Position numbers and translations under genes: made by a program. From Elgaria multicarinata webbii (Eukaryota; Chordata; Lepidosauria; Squamata; Anguidae): a stretch of DNA of 64,000 nt. The notes under the pieces are model-generated. The model worked only from the letters and a program-made list of their open reading frames with translations. It was not told the origin of the DNA and did no database searches. The number at the start of each line of letters is the position of its first letter. Within the stretch, counting starts at the first letter, position 1. The stretch is taken from positions 50,881,538 to 50,945,537 of the forward strand of contig NC_086171.1 in the NCBI RefSeq assembly GCF_023053635.1. Direction: 5' to 3'. This document shows positions 1 to 12,578 of this stretch, piece after piece.

Positions 1-1069
1 AAATCCCCACCTAGCCATTAAGCTCGTTGGGGAGGGGGGCTTCCTCCTCCTGTAGCTTCCAGCAACCAATGGGAGTTCATCTTCTGATCAGGAATGCCCC
101 CCAAAGCAGTGCTAGAGAGACAGTAGAAGAGACATGCTGACCTCACTTGGGCAGGAAAAGTTAAGGTAAGTCCCCCACTTTTCTGCTGCAGATCTTCAGC
201 TCTTTGTCCTGGGATGGCTTCAAATTGGCGACTGCATCATATAACCAATGCAGCACAGATTTGGAGCCACCCCGGGGCTTCCATTGCACACAGACAGCCC
301 CCTCGACTAAACAGAGCAGGCCAGTAACATTTTGCTGCCTGAGGTGGAGCAGCAAAGGGATTGCGTGCGATACCCAAGAAATTTTGTCACCAGAGGCAGA
401 AAATCGCACAAGTTCCTCTCCCTTGTAGTTTAATAATGCAACCTTAATACATTTAATAATGAATCATCGTCTGCTGTCCTTCTGTTACACTCCAAATCAG
501 CTGTCTGAGGTGGCTGCCTTACTCTGCCTAATGGTCAGGCCAGTAGTGTAGGGCAAATCTTTTTGCTTCTGAAAGGGCATTGATCCATGGGAAAAGCCAA
601 TCAGGGCTACAGCTGGCAGTGGGCGGGGCCAGAGGCAAAGCAGTAGTGTAGTGGAGCCAAGACGTAGCACCCTGAGAGTTTTTTGTTAGGAGGGATGCTG
701 ATGTCATCTGCCACCACGCCTCAACTTCCCTGTTCTGAGTTTAACTACAATCTTCACAGTAGCTGGGGGTGGGTGGGTGAATTTTCCCAGGATCAATATA
801 TTGCTCCCTATTGTAATGCAAAGTCTTTTGGAGCAACTTGATGGGTAATTAAAACCAACTGGCTTTATAAAAGATCTGTTCCTGTTGGAGATGTTGCTAG
901 AATTTTTGATAGGGATCAACACAGCCACCTGATTTTTTTTTACTCTCCTTGGGGGTATGGTTATGAAAGGACTGTCATGATGAATGACTGGATTTAAAAC
1001 AAAAATTACCACTGTCTGGTATGTAAGTACCAACCACCCATCCTGCTCTCTCTCTCTCTGTGTCATTAT
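1..1069. other. Intergenic, no gene seen
   Basis: Contains the dispersed repeat at 330-545; the remaining open frames are short and unlike any protein I know. Confidence 0.6.
330..545. repeat. Dispersed repeat, copy A
   Basis: GCTGCCTGAGGTGGAGCAGC and CCAAATCAGCTGTCTGAGGT, then TAATGGTCAGGCC. Shares order and sequence with 4500-4700 at roughly 70% by eye. Class unknown. Confidence 0.45.
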
Positions 1070-1570
1070 TTATTTATTTATTTATTTATGTCCCACCTTT
1101 TCCCCAGTACTGTGACTCAAAGTAGTTTACAAGATTAAAACAAGTACAATTAAAACATATAAATATAATTTTACAAAAGTTAAAATAGAATTAAACCTGC
1201 AGTAAAATTAAAAATATGTCAAAACATTTTAAAGGGGGGATTCAGTACATTAACAGAGGTCCAGAATAGTTCCAAAAGCCTGCTGAAACAAAAGCGTTTT
1301 TGCCTGCCTCTGAAAGTGTAGCACAGAGGAAGCCAGCCTAGCCTCCCTAGGAAGGGAGTTCCAGAGCCTTGGAGCAGCCACTGAGAAGGCCCTCTCCTGC
1401 GTACCCATCAGGTATGCCTGGGATGTTGGTGGGACTGCGAGAAAGGCCTCCCCAGAAGATCTCAGAGCACGGGCAGGCTCATATGGGAGAATACGGTCTT
1501 TCAGATAGCCTGGACCCTAGCCGTATAGGGCTTTATAGGTGATAACCAGCACTTTGAATTGTGCCCGGAA
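1070..1570 (-). mobile_element. L2-like LINE 3' end
   Basis: Starts with a (TTTA)n tail on the + strand. The - strand carries the RT C-terminal signature in decayed form ([13 protein letters not shown]-like; FQQAF-like), with a boundary near the GTGCCCGGAAACAGAAGC region. Upstream intergenic DNA. Confidence 0.7.
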
Positions 1571-1996
1571 ACAGAAGCTGTTTTAACAGGGGAGTTGTGT
1601 GCCATCCCATCCCTCTTCCACACCATCTCTATTCTTCCCTATCAGATGTCTAGAAGAATCCATTGTACCATTCCTTCATTGAGCAAAGTTCAGCTCTTTG
1701 CCTCCATTTCAGTTCCAGCAAAGACTGCCTTCTACATACACACAGATGTCACTTGCCCCCACACTTCTTCTAGTGAAGGGAAGAAAAGGTGAGAAATCTC
1801 TGCCCATCACCTATGTCTTCTTGGCCCATCCCAGCTCCCACTGAAATACGTCATCAGAATGGTATCACCCATCCACGATCTATTGTTAGGTCTTTGAAAG
1901 ATGTTGCCTATGGCACCACACTGATAACTCTACTTACTGAGTTAAGAATTACAGGAGTTGAAAGGGGGTCAGTACAGTCTTCTTGACCAACTCATT

Positions 1997-1997
1997 C

Positions 1998-2065
<68 letters not shown>
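1997..2065. repeat. (TA)n(CA)n microsatellite
   Basis: A short TA run followed by about 28 CA units. Confidence 0.95.
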
Positions 2066-2067
<2 letters not shown>

Positions 2068-3464
2068 TATATGCCAACTGGGACATTTCAGGCATTCAAT
2101 GAACTGGATTCTAGCCCACAGAAGTCTTTAAGATCCTTTGCTATTATCATACAAACTATCAAACCATACAAGGGTGGTCAAACAATATGTACAGCACAAG
2201 TCTATGCATATTTACTCAGTGATAAGGCCTACTGTGTTCAGTATAGGTTTTGTCAGGTAGATGTGCACAGGATCGCATCTTATATATGAGATTACCTATC
2301 CAACCAAAATTGGACTTTACTCATAGGCTTGTCCTGTTTATGATTCAATGGAACGGAAATCAGGTTAATCATTTTTCAGTCTGAAGTGCATGTCAGAAGA
2401 CAGTTACTTTGTCCTAATAACACTTTTGCTATGGCTTTTATGCAATTTTATACATTTCCATAAATACATGTACAGTCTTAAAGCAGCCAGATTCATTCAG
2501 CCCAACCCCATGCATGTTTTAGTGGTGTATGTTCCAAATCTGAAAGGCAAAAAAATACCAAAATGCTAAAACCTAAAGAATTATCTTGTTTTTAAACAAA
2601 CAAATGAACCTAACTCTCATAACATTATTACGGGAGTTTATAGCAAAGGATCTTCTTTTTCCTAAAAATGTGCCTTGATCATGTTCCCAGGGCTGCAGCT
2701 CCATAGCTGGCACAAATGCATTTTAGGATGGAAGCCGTGATTACGAAACCTCACCATCTGCTTTGCTTATGGCTTCATGCTGATTGATTTTCATATGGAA
2801 GGAACATCAAAGGGATCGTGACAGGACATTCCGTTTCAAGGAATGTCCCAGAATCCTATGCTTGCTCTTTCTTTCTTTCTTTTGCTGCAGAAGTCACCAG
2901 CAAGAATGCCAATTAGTGCCAATTGCAAAGATGGTACTAATGAGCAGCACAGATCTCAATGTACCCTCCTAAAGGTTGCAGTCCTGAAACCAGATGTCTC
3001 ATCTCACAGGGTTGGCCCAAGAGAATTTGCTACCTCAGGCGAAAGACAAGTTGGCACACACACCCTTCCATTACATACACAGAAGTTGACCAATGTGGTC
3101 CTAGAAACTTACTTTGAAACTTGCAATGAGCCAGCATCTTCCATTGCACCTGAGAGCAGTAGGCTAGCTTAGGGGGTGCAAAGCAGGCCATACGGCACAC
3201 ACAACATCTCACTGCCTCTCTGTCCCCTAGCTTCTGCCACCTGAGGTAGGCGGCTTTAAGACACTTTGCTTCCTGAGACAAAGGCCAGGCGTCCATTCCA
3301 TGTACAGAAGCAAACTAGTCTGGCAGCTGAATTTTACTTCAACAAAGGTGATGGGACAATGTCCCCTACTATATCTAAGGGCAGCAGGCTAGTTGCAGTA
3401 CAGTTGTGTGGCACAGAGGGGAATGGCTGGGAGGCTTAAGAGGAATCACCAGGGAGCTGCTGCC

Positions 3465-3542
3465 ACCAGTATGCTGCTAGCTACAGGACACTCAGAGTTG
3501 CATTCCAACACATCTGGAGGGCCCCAGGTTGGGGAAAGCTGA
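3465..3542. repeat. Half copy of the CATCTGGAGGGC palindromic MITE
   Basis: Contains AACACATCTGGAGGGCCCCA and GGTTGGGGAAAG, the right arm of the family seen at 17181 and 23422. The left arm is decayed. Confidence 0.4.
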
Positions 3543-4499
3543 TCTACATGCAAAATTAATATCATTTAAAAGTATGCTTTGCACGTCATAGAGAAGAACA
3601 TATTTTGAAATTAAGAGAACCCCAAATTATTTAATTGGTTGCATCAGCCATTGAATGCCATAAAAGCAGCAGGGTCCTGCCCCTACTTTTCTTTAAATTT
3701 ATATAAAACAAGACACACTGTTTCATCTGATAACTGCTGCAGGGCAGGTATGTGCTGGAGAGGCAATCAGGGGTGTGTGTGTCCATGCGTCCCTGGCCTT
3801 AGTGTAAAGAGATTCGGATTTTAGTCCACCACAAGCTTCCACTTATTCAAGGTGTGTAGTAGCAGGCCTTAGGAAGGAGCCCACCTTTTCTGATTTCCTG
3901 CCGGGTGTGCTGCCTCACAGGGCAACACAGCCCACTCTGATTGCCTGTTGCTAGGCAGCCTATAGCATTTTGCAGCCGCGGGAGAAAGCACACTCAAGCC
4001 AGTCATTGCTAGGCAGCCAAAGCTGGTGGGGAGCCCAAAAATAAACACAAGATTGCTGGTCTGAGAAAGAACAAAATAGGAGGAACAAAAATAAGCTGCG
4101 TGACAGTACTTCATTATGCAACTTGTCCTTTCCCTCGCTTCCCTAATCAATGAATACTTTAATTGTTTGCCCTCTCTGTGTTGCCTCTTTCTTTTCCCAC
4201 CCTGTCTCTTCGAGGTCTCTCTATTTAGGTCTTCAATGGCTATGCCGGGGGGGGGGGGGGGATAGAGATTGCAGTACAACACACCTGGAGAGCAACAGGT
4301 TAGGAAAGGTGGTAATGTGAGGGAAATCTAGGTGCAAGAGGCCTTGTTGATTTTTATCAGAGGCAAATGAGCTTATTTTTTAAAAATTGGAACTTCTGGC
4401 TGGCGCTCCTGCTGCAGCTGACTAATTGGAATGTCTGGTCTCAAACAGCTTGCTGGAATAGGGTTGACCTGGACCAAGACATTTGGGAGACTGAGGCGG

Positions 4500-4705
4500 A
4501 ACTGTAAATGGCGCCCTCTCCCTCAAGTCATGATCCCTAAAGAATGTCCAAGTTATTTTGTCATTTGAGACAGAAAATCCTGCAAGAGTAAAGGTACAAT
4601 TGAAATATATTCAATAACTTAATGATTTACTGCCCTTTCATATCACCCCAAATCAGCTGTCTGAAGCAGCCGTCTCATTTAGCCTAATGGCCATGCAAGA
4701 AGCAA
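4500..4705. repeat. Dispersed repeat, copy B
   Basis: TTTGTCATTTGAGACAGAAA, CCCAAATCAGCTGTCTGAAG and CTAATGGCCATGCAAGAAGC align in order with 365-545. Confidence 0.45.
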
Positions 4706-7252
4706 TTGAGATAACACAGTGGGCTACCAAATGAGTTTCCCCTTTTCTGTGCTACTGAAATTAAAAGTGTGATGTGGGATTATTGCATTTTTTACTAGCC
4801 AATGGGTTACAGGAACTACAATAGTCAATGTTGCCTCCTAATCAGTAAGTGATTAATATCAACTGCTATCCTGGACTATTAATCAGCAATCTGAATAATG
4901 GATGGTAATCTGACAAAAATATCTTCCAAGAATACATGAAGGACGTAGTAATAATTCAATTCTTCTGATGGACAATGACTGCAGAACTTGCTTGAATGGT
5001 GAGTCTTTAACCAGTACCAAACCTCAGCAAGAAAAACATCTGGTACAATCTTCCCATATTGGCAAATATCTAACACTCCTATCAGAAAATATATTTCATC
5101 TACACATAAGGCAGACTAATTGAACATTATGCAACTCCAGCAGCACTGGAGGATTTATGAAAAATATCTGAAGTGAGTGATCTGCAGATGGATCTGCAAA
5201 TACCTTTGAACTTCTTCACATGAAGCTTTTATTGTGCACCCATGGTTGGTCACTCACAGGAGTCCTTTTCACTACACTGTCAACCTCTGGTGTTTCTCTT
5301 GTCATTTTTTTAGCTTTATTCCACCATGTTTTAAATAACTGAAAATGCATGAATAACTCTAAACCACCATCAAAGTGGTGGTGTATTTTCAGAATTCTGT
5401 AATATTGCAGCACCATCTACTGGCTGCATAAATGGAACATATGGAACTTGCCCACAAAGGAAACCATAAAAAATTGGTGGGGTTGGGGTGGGGTTTGAAG
5501 CATGTGTATTGTGCTGATCATAATCCTGCAAAAATTCCAGGAGAAGGATGTGGGATTTTAGCCTCCTGTGGTGAAGCCTTTTGGCTCAGTCCTCAAACTG
5601 CCTACATCGGGACAGGAAGGTAATAATCTGTTACTAGAAAAACAGAGAATTTTATTTTTTATGTATTTTGCTGTACGATAAGGACCCACTTCTTATTCTC
5701 AGAGATGTATTCCATTTGATTTCAATAATAATCACTCTCATCTGAACCAGTTATTGCCTCCTATAGCACAGAGTAAAAGTGAGGACTATGTACTTAAATG
5801 CCATGAAAGGATTCCTTGTACTTGAAACGATATATGATTCCATGGGAGAAATACAGTGGTTGTGGTAAAGCAAGATACTTTGATCTCAAACTACGTACAC
5901 TGGGTGCTTCCAAACGAGGCTTTTATTCTGCAATGGGCTTCATTTTTTGGCATTTAATGTTGGGTCCAGACAATGACATTTCAGTTTGTAGCCCTCCTAT
6001 GTTTTCCCTTCATTTCTGCCAACTCTCCTCTTACCAGAGAAAAAGAAACTATTAAAGAGGAAATGATGGAATAGCTGCATGACACCTTTTGATTGTTAGT
6101 AGCACTCTGAATATTTTGGTGCCCTCTGGATATTTTGGTACCTGCATTTATTTATTTAATATTATATGAAATCCTAATGGCAATTCTTCTACCTAATTAT
6201 ACTTTTAATTCTTTGAAGATGGTTACCCCCACTCCTGAGTTAAACAAAACACCCAGCTTCCCTCCAGCCCAGAGGGCTGAAGTGAAGAGCAGCACGGCTA
6301 TCCCTCCCTTCCATTTATACACTGATGAATAAATGGGACTAAGACAGAATAAATGGGAATAAATGGGACTTTGGCTGACTATGCAAAAGCACTCTTATAT
6401 TGTGATAGTTCTACATTCGTAGGTAGAGTACATGCAGGAAATACTTATTGAAATGGGAGTTCATATGCTCCAACCGAGATACTTCCAGTTCTTGTCTCAA
6501 ATGCCAAAATAACTTGGACATTCTTTCGTTTATTATCTCTCAGCCAGTCCATTGCCACCTGCAGGCACTGGTTCAAGGCATCAACAGGTTCTCTATTATT
6601 GGGTGAAAAGGAGAAACTATGTTTTTCTAGTACTTCCTAAGCAAAACAGCAAATGTGTTATTGGCTTTAAAAAATCAAGTTAATGACAAGCTATTACAGA
6701 TTAGATAAGTAAAATTTATCTGAAATATTTTATTACTATATAACTGTAGAGACTCAGTTCACTTAGTGCTGTCATTATTAAAAACAGATGAGCCTTTGTA
6801 AATTCCTAATGAGATATATTACGTTTTTCAGTACAAAGAGTATGGAATACAAGAGATTCATTCTCCAGTTGCAATTATAGATCTAAGCCACTTGGTGGCG
6901 CTTCGAGTTTAGGATAAAGTACTGTAGCCTTGGTTACTATAGAAAATCAATTGAGTTTCTAGTGTTGTTTCTAATAGATATGTTGCAAAGCCATTAAATT
7001 CCAGCTTTCTGTATAGATGTGTCAATTTGGACCCACATGTTACAGATAAAAAGGTATAATGAATTACAAATAAAAGGGTATTCCTAAGTGTAGAAGTATA
7101 ATAGATATGTGAACATAGTATAACCCATAACCTGTGAGGGAGACACACATATTTAACTACTCTCTCACACACACTGAATATACAAGTGAAAAGAAGCAGG
7201 AACCGTTCAGTTTCCAATGGTTCATACAGATGGTTTTAAAAAAGTATGTATC

Positions 7253-7655
7253 TCATAGAATCATAGAATAGTAGAGTTGGAAGGGGCCTACAAGGTCATC
7301 GAGTCCAACCCCCTGCTCAATCCTGGAATCCACCCTAAAGCATACCTGACAGATGGTTCCATTGTCGTACTGCTCTAACAATGAGGAAGTTTTTCCTGAT
7401 GTCCAGCCGGAATCTGGCTTCCTGTAACTTGAGCCCGTTATTCTGTGTCCTGCACTCTTGGATGATCAAGAAGAGATCCTGGCCCTCCTCTGTGTGACAA
7501 CCTTTTAAGTATTTGAAGAGTGCTATCATGTCTCCCCTCAATCTTCTCTTCTCCAGGCTAAACATGCCCAGTTCTTTCAGTCTCTCTTCATAGGGCTTTG
7601 TTTCCAGACCTCTGATCATCCTGGTTGCCCTCCTATAATGCTTGCACATTATGGG
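7253..7655 (-). mobile_element. CR1 LINE 3' end with RT C-terminus
   Basis: On the - strand it encodes a CR1 signature ([48 protein letters not shown]) followed by the short CR1 3'UTR and the ATTCTATGATTCTATGA octamer tail. Truncated at its 5' end. The frame is open for about 100 codons. Confidence 0.9.
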
Positions 7656-8052
7656 ATGCACAGCAGCTACATGTTGTGTCTTTTACTAAATCTGTAATAC
7701 GTGAAGAGGGACGCAGCCCGTCTCCCCAAACAATACGTATAGATGTGAGTTTTCCTCCAGTCTAAAGAAATGCTCGAAGAAGGTGGAAACAGAAGCTCTA
7801 AGAAACTGGAAATCTGCAGTTGGATCCAGATTTATGCTGCATCAACAGCGCTGATGAGTGGATGTCCCTGTTTTCTCCTTCCCACAGCAGTTCCTCTATG
7901 CCCCTGAAAAAGCTCCAAGAATCAAGAGACCCATATATTATTGTACCAAACGTCCATTGTGAAGTTTAAATGAGATTTCCTATTTTTAATATATACACAC
8001 CACTTTCATAGTGGAATATCCTGCTTGGTGCAGATGAGCCCAGAGTGTAGAC

Positions 8053-8778
8053 CAGTGGTTCCCAAACTTTTTCAGGTAACCACCCCCTTGGTTCCATAAA
8101 CTCATGCCCAGTGCCCCCAACCCTACACTATAAAAATCATTATTCAGAATAGCGGTTTTCAACGACCCACAAAGGAAGGTAATAACAATAAAATTCAAAA
8201 CAGTAACAATTAATTGAATATTTATTCAAAATCCAATTATATTTTTTTAGTTTATTCAATTAAACACAATTGATGAACTTGATCCAGTGATATCATCTTT
8301 TCAAAGTCTGATAGTCATTTAGCAAGAATATTAGATATCACATTTAGTAACTAGGGCAGAGTACCTCACTATTCTGTAAATTCTTAATGTGATGAAGTGA
8401 TTCTTGATGAAGTGATACCAGTTTCCCAATGTCTGGTTTAATTAAATCACATAACATGAGTCTTAAATCACCACGTTTAGTAATCTGGAGTCGATTTCTT
8501 TGCTTGGAGAGAAGTAGGCAGACCACACTAAAACCACATTCCACCAAATATGATGTTGGAAAGGCAACCAGGAGCTTCTGAACCACTCTCCATAGTGCAG
8601 GATAGCGATCAGAATTTCCTTCTGTAACCAAAACTCCTGGTACGGAAAAGACCACCTCCAGCGCCCCCCTGTAGCCCCTTTGCCTCTTAGCGCCCCCTGC
8701 TGCCCCCTTGCCTCTTAGCGCCCCCTATGCAATCCCACTGCCCCAAGGGGGCGGTACCGCCCACTTTGGAAACTACTG
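8053..8778 (-). mobile_element. hAT DNA transposon, internally deleted, with transposase C-terminus
   Basis: Ends CAGTGGTTCCCAAAC and, inverted, CAGTAGTTTCCAAAG, with a perfect 8-bp target duplication GTGTAGAC at 8045-8052 and 8779-8786. On the - strand at about 8640-8350 it encodes the hAT C-terminal dimerisation segment (ALWRVVQKLLVAFPTSYLVE, then KRNRL/KRGDLRL-like), close to ZBED5-type hAT transposases. The N-terminal DNA-binding and catalytic parts are absent, so it is non-autonomous. Confidence 0.9.
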
Positions 8779-9088
8779 GTGTAGACTCTCATTCTTATCT
8801 GTAAAGATAGTTAACAAAGCCAGATTAGGATCTATGTACATTTCGGTTTTCAGCAGATTTCCACATTCTTGGAAGATGTCAGCCCAAAATTTGTATTCCA
8901 CTTCACATTCCCACCCCATAAAATGTTCCAACAGTTTAGATTTGTGCCATTTTAGATTCCTACTTAAAGTGGTAAGTGAAAATTATTTGGATATGAGAAC
9001 TGCTGTCACAGCTAATGTTGTAAGGTATGAAATAGAAAACTATTTGTCCAAATGTCACCTCTCAACACATTGCACAGAGCAAAATTAG

Positions 9089-9174
9089 CTGCAATCCTAT
9101 ACCCACTTACCTGGGAGTAAACCCAATTGAACTAAGTTGGGCTAACTTTTAAGTAGACATGTATAGGATTGTGT
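9089..9174. repeat. Short palindromic repeat (GCAATCCTAT...ATAGGATTG)
   Basis: An about 85-bp imperfect palindrome starting GCTGCAATCCTATACCCACT and ending GACATGTATAGGATTG. The best of at least nine copies of this MITE-like family in the window. Confidence 0.7.
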
Positions 9175-9218
9175 TGTCAATCTTTTCAGACTGCAGATGG
9201 TGCTGGGTCACATTGTTT

Positions 9219-9246
9219 GCAATAATAATAATAATAATAATAATAA
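9219..9246. repeat. (AAT)n microsatellite
   Basis: Nine uninterrupted AAT/TAA units. They create a run of Asn codons in a spurious open frame. Confidence 0.95.
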
Positions 9247-10499
9247 ATCATTATCTATGCTTATATATGGTGCTTTACAAAGAAGTGCAGGTCTGACTGG
9301 TTGTAAATGTTTTGGTGCCTCCTTTCCCATGCTTAAGGTGGTTTACAAAAGCTGTAAAAGAACATTAAAATATGTTATAAAAATGAATGCAGAGAATAGG
9401 ACAGCCATCTAACAACAGCCTAGTGATTACAACTAAATACCAAATGAAAAAGATACACCTTGTGATTCTCCTAAAAGCCAGCAAAAGGGGTGGGTTTACA
9501 TACCTCAGGGCAGAAGAAGATTATTATAAGCCTAGGAATGCCACCTTCCACACAAGCCTGCTAGTACACTGGGATCATCTTTTGAGGCCCTTCTCTGGAT
9601 GTCCTTGGCGCTTGGTGGCAACTGGGAAGATTGTAGTTGTGGAACACTAGTTTTACAGGGAGCCCCTCAGCGTTGCTTGCTTGGCACCCATATTTAGGTC
9701 TTTCTAGTGTCAAACAAAGACTAAAAAAAATACCTTCAGCCTTTTAAGATGTTTTTACTCTGTTGTTCTGACTTCTATTTTTACTGTTCTGCTGTTCGTA
9801 TTGTTTTGATATATGATCTACTTGTTTTAACTCTTTTATATGATTTTTAGCCACTCCCGAAGTAACAACATTGAAGGGTGAAGTATGTATTTTTTAAAAA
9901 ATAAACAAACAGATGTAGAGGCCCTGCATCTGGCCATAACAGTTCTAACCCCATAACACAATAGGAATATGAAGCAGGACCTGTTAAGTGACTGAAGTTG
10001 GCATGGGAAATGATTTAGGGAGAGGGTGCCTCTGAGGGCCCAGATCACAAAGCGGTTTGAACGTTCACTGGCACCTTGAATTACCCATATTGCTAAATGT
10101 TCTCATTTAAAGAAAAAAAGAAAGGAAGAAGTGGGCTTCCAGTAGAGAAACTCAGTTTTTTAATGGGAGTGGCAAATATACAGATGTGAAACATAATTCA
10201 AAGAATAAATATAGGAACCTTGTCCTGTTTTCTGTTATACATCATGCCCACTGTGGTGGAATCATCATCATCAGGCGGAATTTCTGATTGTGAGCTTCAG
10301 AATCTTCGTAACAGTGTGAGTAGTAAGAAATATGTTTTGATCATATTTATTGGGTGTGATTTTAAACTGTCATTAATTCGTAGACAAAAAGGTTTATTTT
10401 CTTCCTATGATTACAGAGCACCAAACATTAGTATTTCCAATCATAATATGAATCCTATGTTCTTTCCCTGAAAATAAGCACAGAGGGAGGAGTTCTTAT

Positions 10500-10691
10500 G
10501 CTTACTGGGAAAAAAGAAAGGGTTGCCATGGCAGGCAGGATGTCAGAGACAGGAAGTACTAGACCGTAAACTACATTTCCCAGAATGCTCCTTAAGAGGC
10601 GGGGCAAGAATGAGTTGATAGTAGCTGTTGGAAGACATTAACAGGAGAGCCTGAGCCGTGGCCAAAGGTTAGTGAAGTCTGTCACTTCAAG
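10500..10691 (+). promoter_or_regulatory. Upstream promoter-like cluster with a candidate noncoding first exon
   Basis: In 85 bases the sequence shows an RFX X-box-like palindrome (10522-10535, GTTGCCATGGCAGG), an ETS site (10550-10557, CAGGAAGT), a ZNF143/Staf-like site (10570-10588) and a GC box (10596-10605). About 85 bases later a good splice donor (CAAG|GTAGGA, 10691/10692) follows. I infer a transcription start near 10.6 kb with a spliced 5' exon. It could feed ACBD5 or a separate noncoding RNA. Confidence 0.5.
10570..10588 (+). promoter_or_regulatory. ZNF143/Staf-type binding site
   Basis: ACTACATTTCCCAGAATGC matches the vertebrate Staf/SBS promoter consensus (ACTACAATTCCCAGCATGC) at all but two positions. 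It sits between ETS and GC boxes. Confidence 0.65.
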
Positions 10692-11549
10692 GTAGGAGCG
10701 GGGATCGTTTTATACTGCTTGTGATCTTTTATCATGGGGAAGTGAGGTGTGGTGGAGGCTCAGCTATTTTTCGGTGCTGCCAGCCTCTTGGCCTGCTTTA
10801 GGGTGACATATTGCTCTAGAAAGTTGGAGGAAAGAACATTTATTGTTATTTGTCCTTGCAGCTGTCAGATTTTGCCTGTAATTGATAGAATGGGGTAGGA
10901 TATGTCTTGGGAAGGATCGCCCTGTCCTAAAGGGCTGTGAACTGAGGATAGAAAAACATTTATCCTGTGGCTGGAAGGTGGCTTTGCAAAGCCACTTGAA
11001 AGCTTTGTGTGTACAAGGTGGGGTGACTATTTTGTAGATTAAATTGCTGGGAATAGGTTTTGTGTTACTAGTTTGGTGAGGATAAGGGAATGAAGCCAGT
11101 TTATTGTAAGCGCCCAGAGAACTTTGCTCTTCTGTGGTATATGGATGTGCTGTTGTTGCTATGATTATGAGATGAACAGGTCATCACTTTGGAGGAGCTG
11201 AGCACTAGAGCTATAGAATGTCATGTTACACTTTTGGGTTATGGCAAGGACTTGGGGAACAAAAGGCAGAGGATGTTAATACTTCAGAATTAGACATTTG
11301 TTGTTCTGATGACGTGGAAGGTAATAGAGAGTTCATGTGCAAGTCCATTTAAGTGCATTTCAGGAGTTACTCTATAACACACTTTTAAAATCACTTTTTT
11401 GTACTCCACGAGTAGGATGGCTAAAAAGGGTTCATGGGTTGATCCCTCTTTTTTCGGTGCATGTTATTAATGGCACTTCTCATCCACAATGGAGATGTGA
11501 TTCCAGAATCTGGAGGGTAGTGCTTGTGATCTAATGTAACTCATGGAAG

Positions 11550-11634
11550 CTGCAATCTTATGCCCACTTACTTCAGAGTAAACCCATGGAACTCAATGAA
11601 CTTATTTCTGAGTAGACATGTATAGAATTGCACT
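11550..11634. repeat. Short palindromic repeat, GCAATCCTAT family
   Basis: CTGCAATCTTATGCCCACTT ... GTAGACATGTATAGAATTGC. Immediately followed by a second, more diverged copy at 11640-11729. Confidence 0.65.
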
Positions 11635-11639
11635 ATAAG

Positions 11640-11729
11640 TCTCACTCTTATATACACATACCTAGAAGTAATACCATTTAAATCAATGGGTCAGTGTTCT
11701 GAGTGAACATCCATAGGATTACTCTGTAT
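11640..11729. repeat. Short palindromic repeat, GCAATCCTAT family (diverged)
   Basis: Contains ACCTAGAAGTAATACCATTT and ATCCATAGGATTACTCTGTA. Confidence 0.5.
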
Positions 11730-12215
11730 AGCCTAAATCTACAATCCTTTAAGTACAATTATTTTGGTGAAAGCACTGTCGACTTCACTGGAGCTTAACT
11801 TCCATGCAAACATGCATAAGATTCAATTGCAGAATTCCAATATGTGGGGCACATTCTTGATATAAGATGAGATGAACCTAGAGAACACAGAGAGAGAAAG
11901 ATGAGTAGTAATTACTTTTCTTCCTGAAGCCTTTGGCACAACCCCTTACTCCTAATTCCCTGCTGTAACTAACTCTAGTTGCAACTGAAGCAACATCATT
12001 CTCTCCTTTTTACCCCACTTCCACTTTCCTAAGCCTCTGTCAACTTCCTTGATTCTGTTTTCTATTGTAAGCCCTGCAGGGCAGGGACCTGTCCTCTTCC
12101 TAAAGTGCCACATATGTGGCTGGTGCTATATAAATCAAGAATAATAATAAATAGAAAAGTTGTGGTGGGTGGAACCACCTCCTTGAGTGAGAGCCCAGGG
12201 ATCGTTCTGAGTTTA

Positions 12216-12365
12216 CAATGCAATCTCCTCGGATGTAAGTCCCATTAAATTCAATGGGGCCAGATAGGTACAAGACGTGGGGAGGGGGCATCCACCCTTA
12301 CCTTTGAGTAAGGCCCACTGAACACAGTGGGGCTTGTATCTGAGAAGGCATGCATAGGATTGCCA
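12216..12365. repeat. Two partial GCAATCCTAT-family repeats
   Basis: ATGCAATCTCCTCGGATGTA + CCCATTAAATTCAATGGGGC (12220-12262), then GAGTAAGGCCCACTGAACAC ... GCATGCATAGGATTGCC (12300-12365). These lie just upstream of the CpG island. Confidence 0.5.
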
Positions 12366-12578
12366 GTAAGGGACATCTCTCTTTCCACCACCATCACGCA
12401 AAAGCAAAGCAGTGGCCAACGAGGGCATGTATCCCTGAGAGCGGTCTAGAAGTTGTGTCGGTGAAATGTTTTGTTATCATGAGATGAGGCCCAAGCGAAC
12501 GTCGTCCCCGCAACTCTTCCTTGGGAGTCGGCCGAAGAGGAGCTGGACTTGCGGACGCAGTTGGGATTGAACGGAGTC

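Larger units (their letters stand above)
1571..7252. other. Intergenic, no gene seen
   Basis: Microsatellite at 1997, repeat copies at 3465 and 4500, a poly-G run at about 4246-4261. The longest open frame (137 codons, - strand, 4282-3869) is crossed by the poly-G run and looks non-coding. Confidence 0.6.
8790..10480. other. Intergenic, no gene seen
   Basis: Short palindromic repeat at 9089, (AAT)n at 9219 and faint LINE-tail traces around 9250-9400 (GGTGCTTTACAAAGAAGTGC). Otherwise unexplained AT-rich DNA. Confidence 0.55.
10692..12479. other. Between the upstream promoter-like cluster and the CpG island
   Basis: If the donor at 10691 is used, this is the first intron of a 5' leader. Contains palindromic repeats at 11550, 11640 and 12216. 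Confidence 0.5.

Noticed and set aside
3869-4282. 137-codon - strand open frame
   Set aside because: Runs through a poly-G homopolymer and repeat-like DNA; resembles no protein family.
9197-9412. Open frame with a run of Asn codons
   Set aside because: It is the translated (AAT)n microsatellite.
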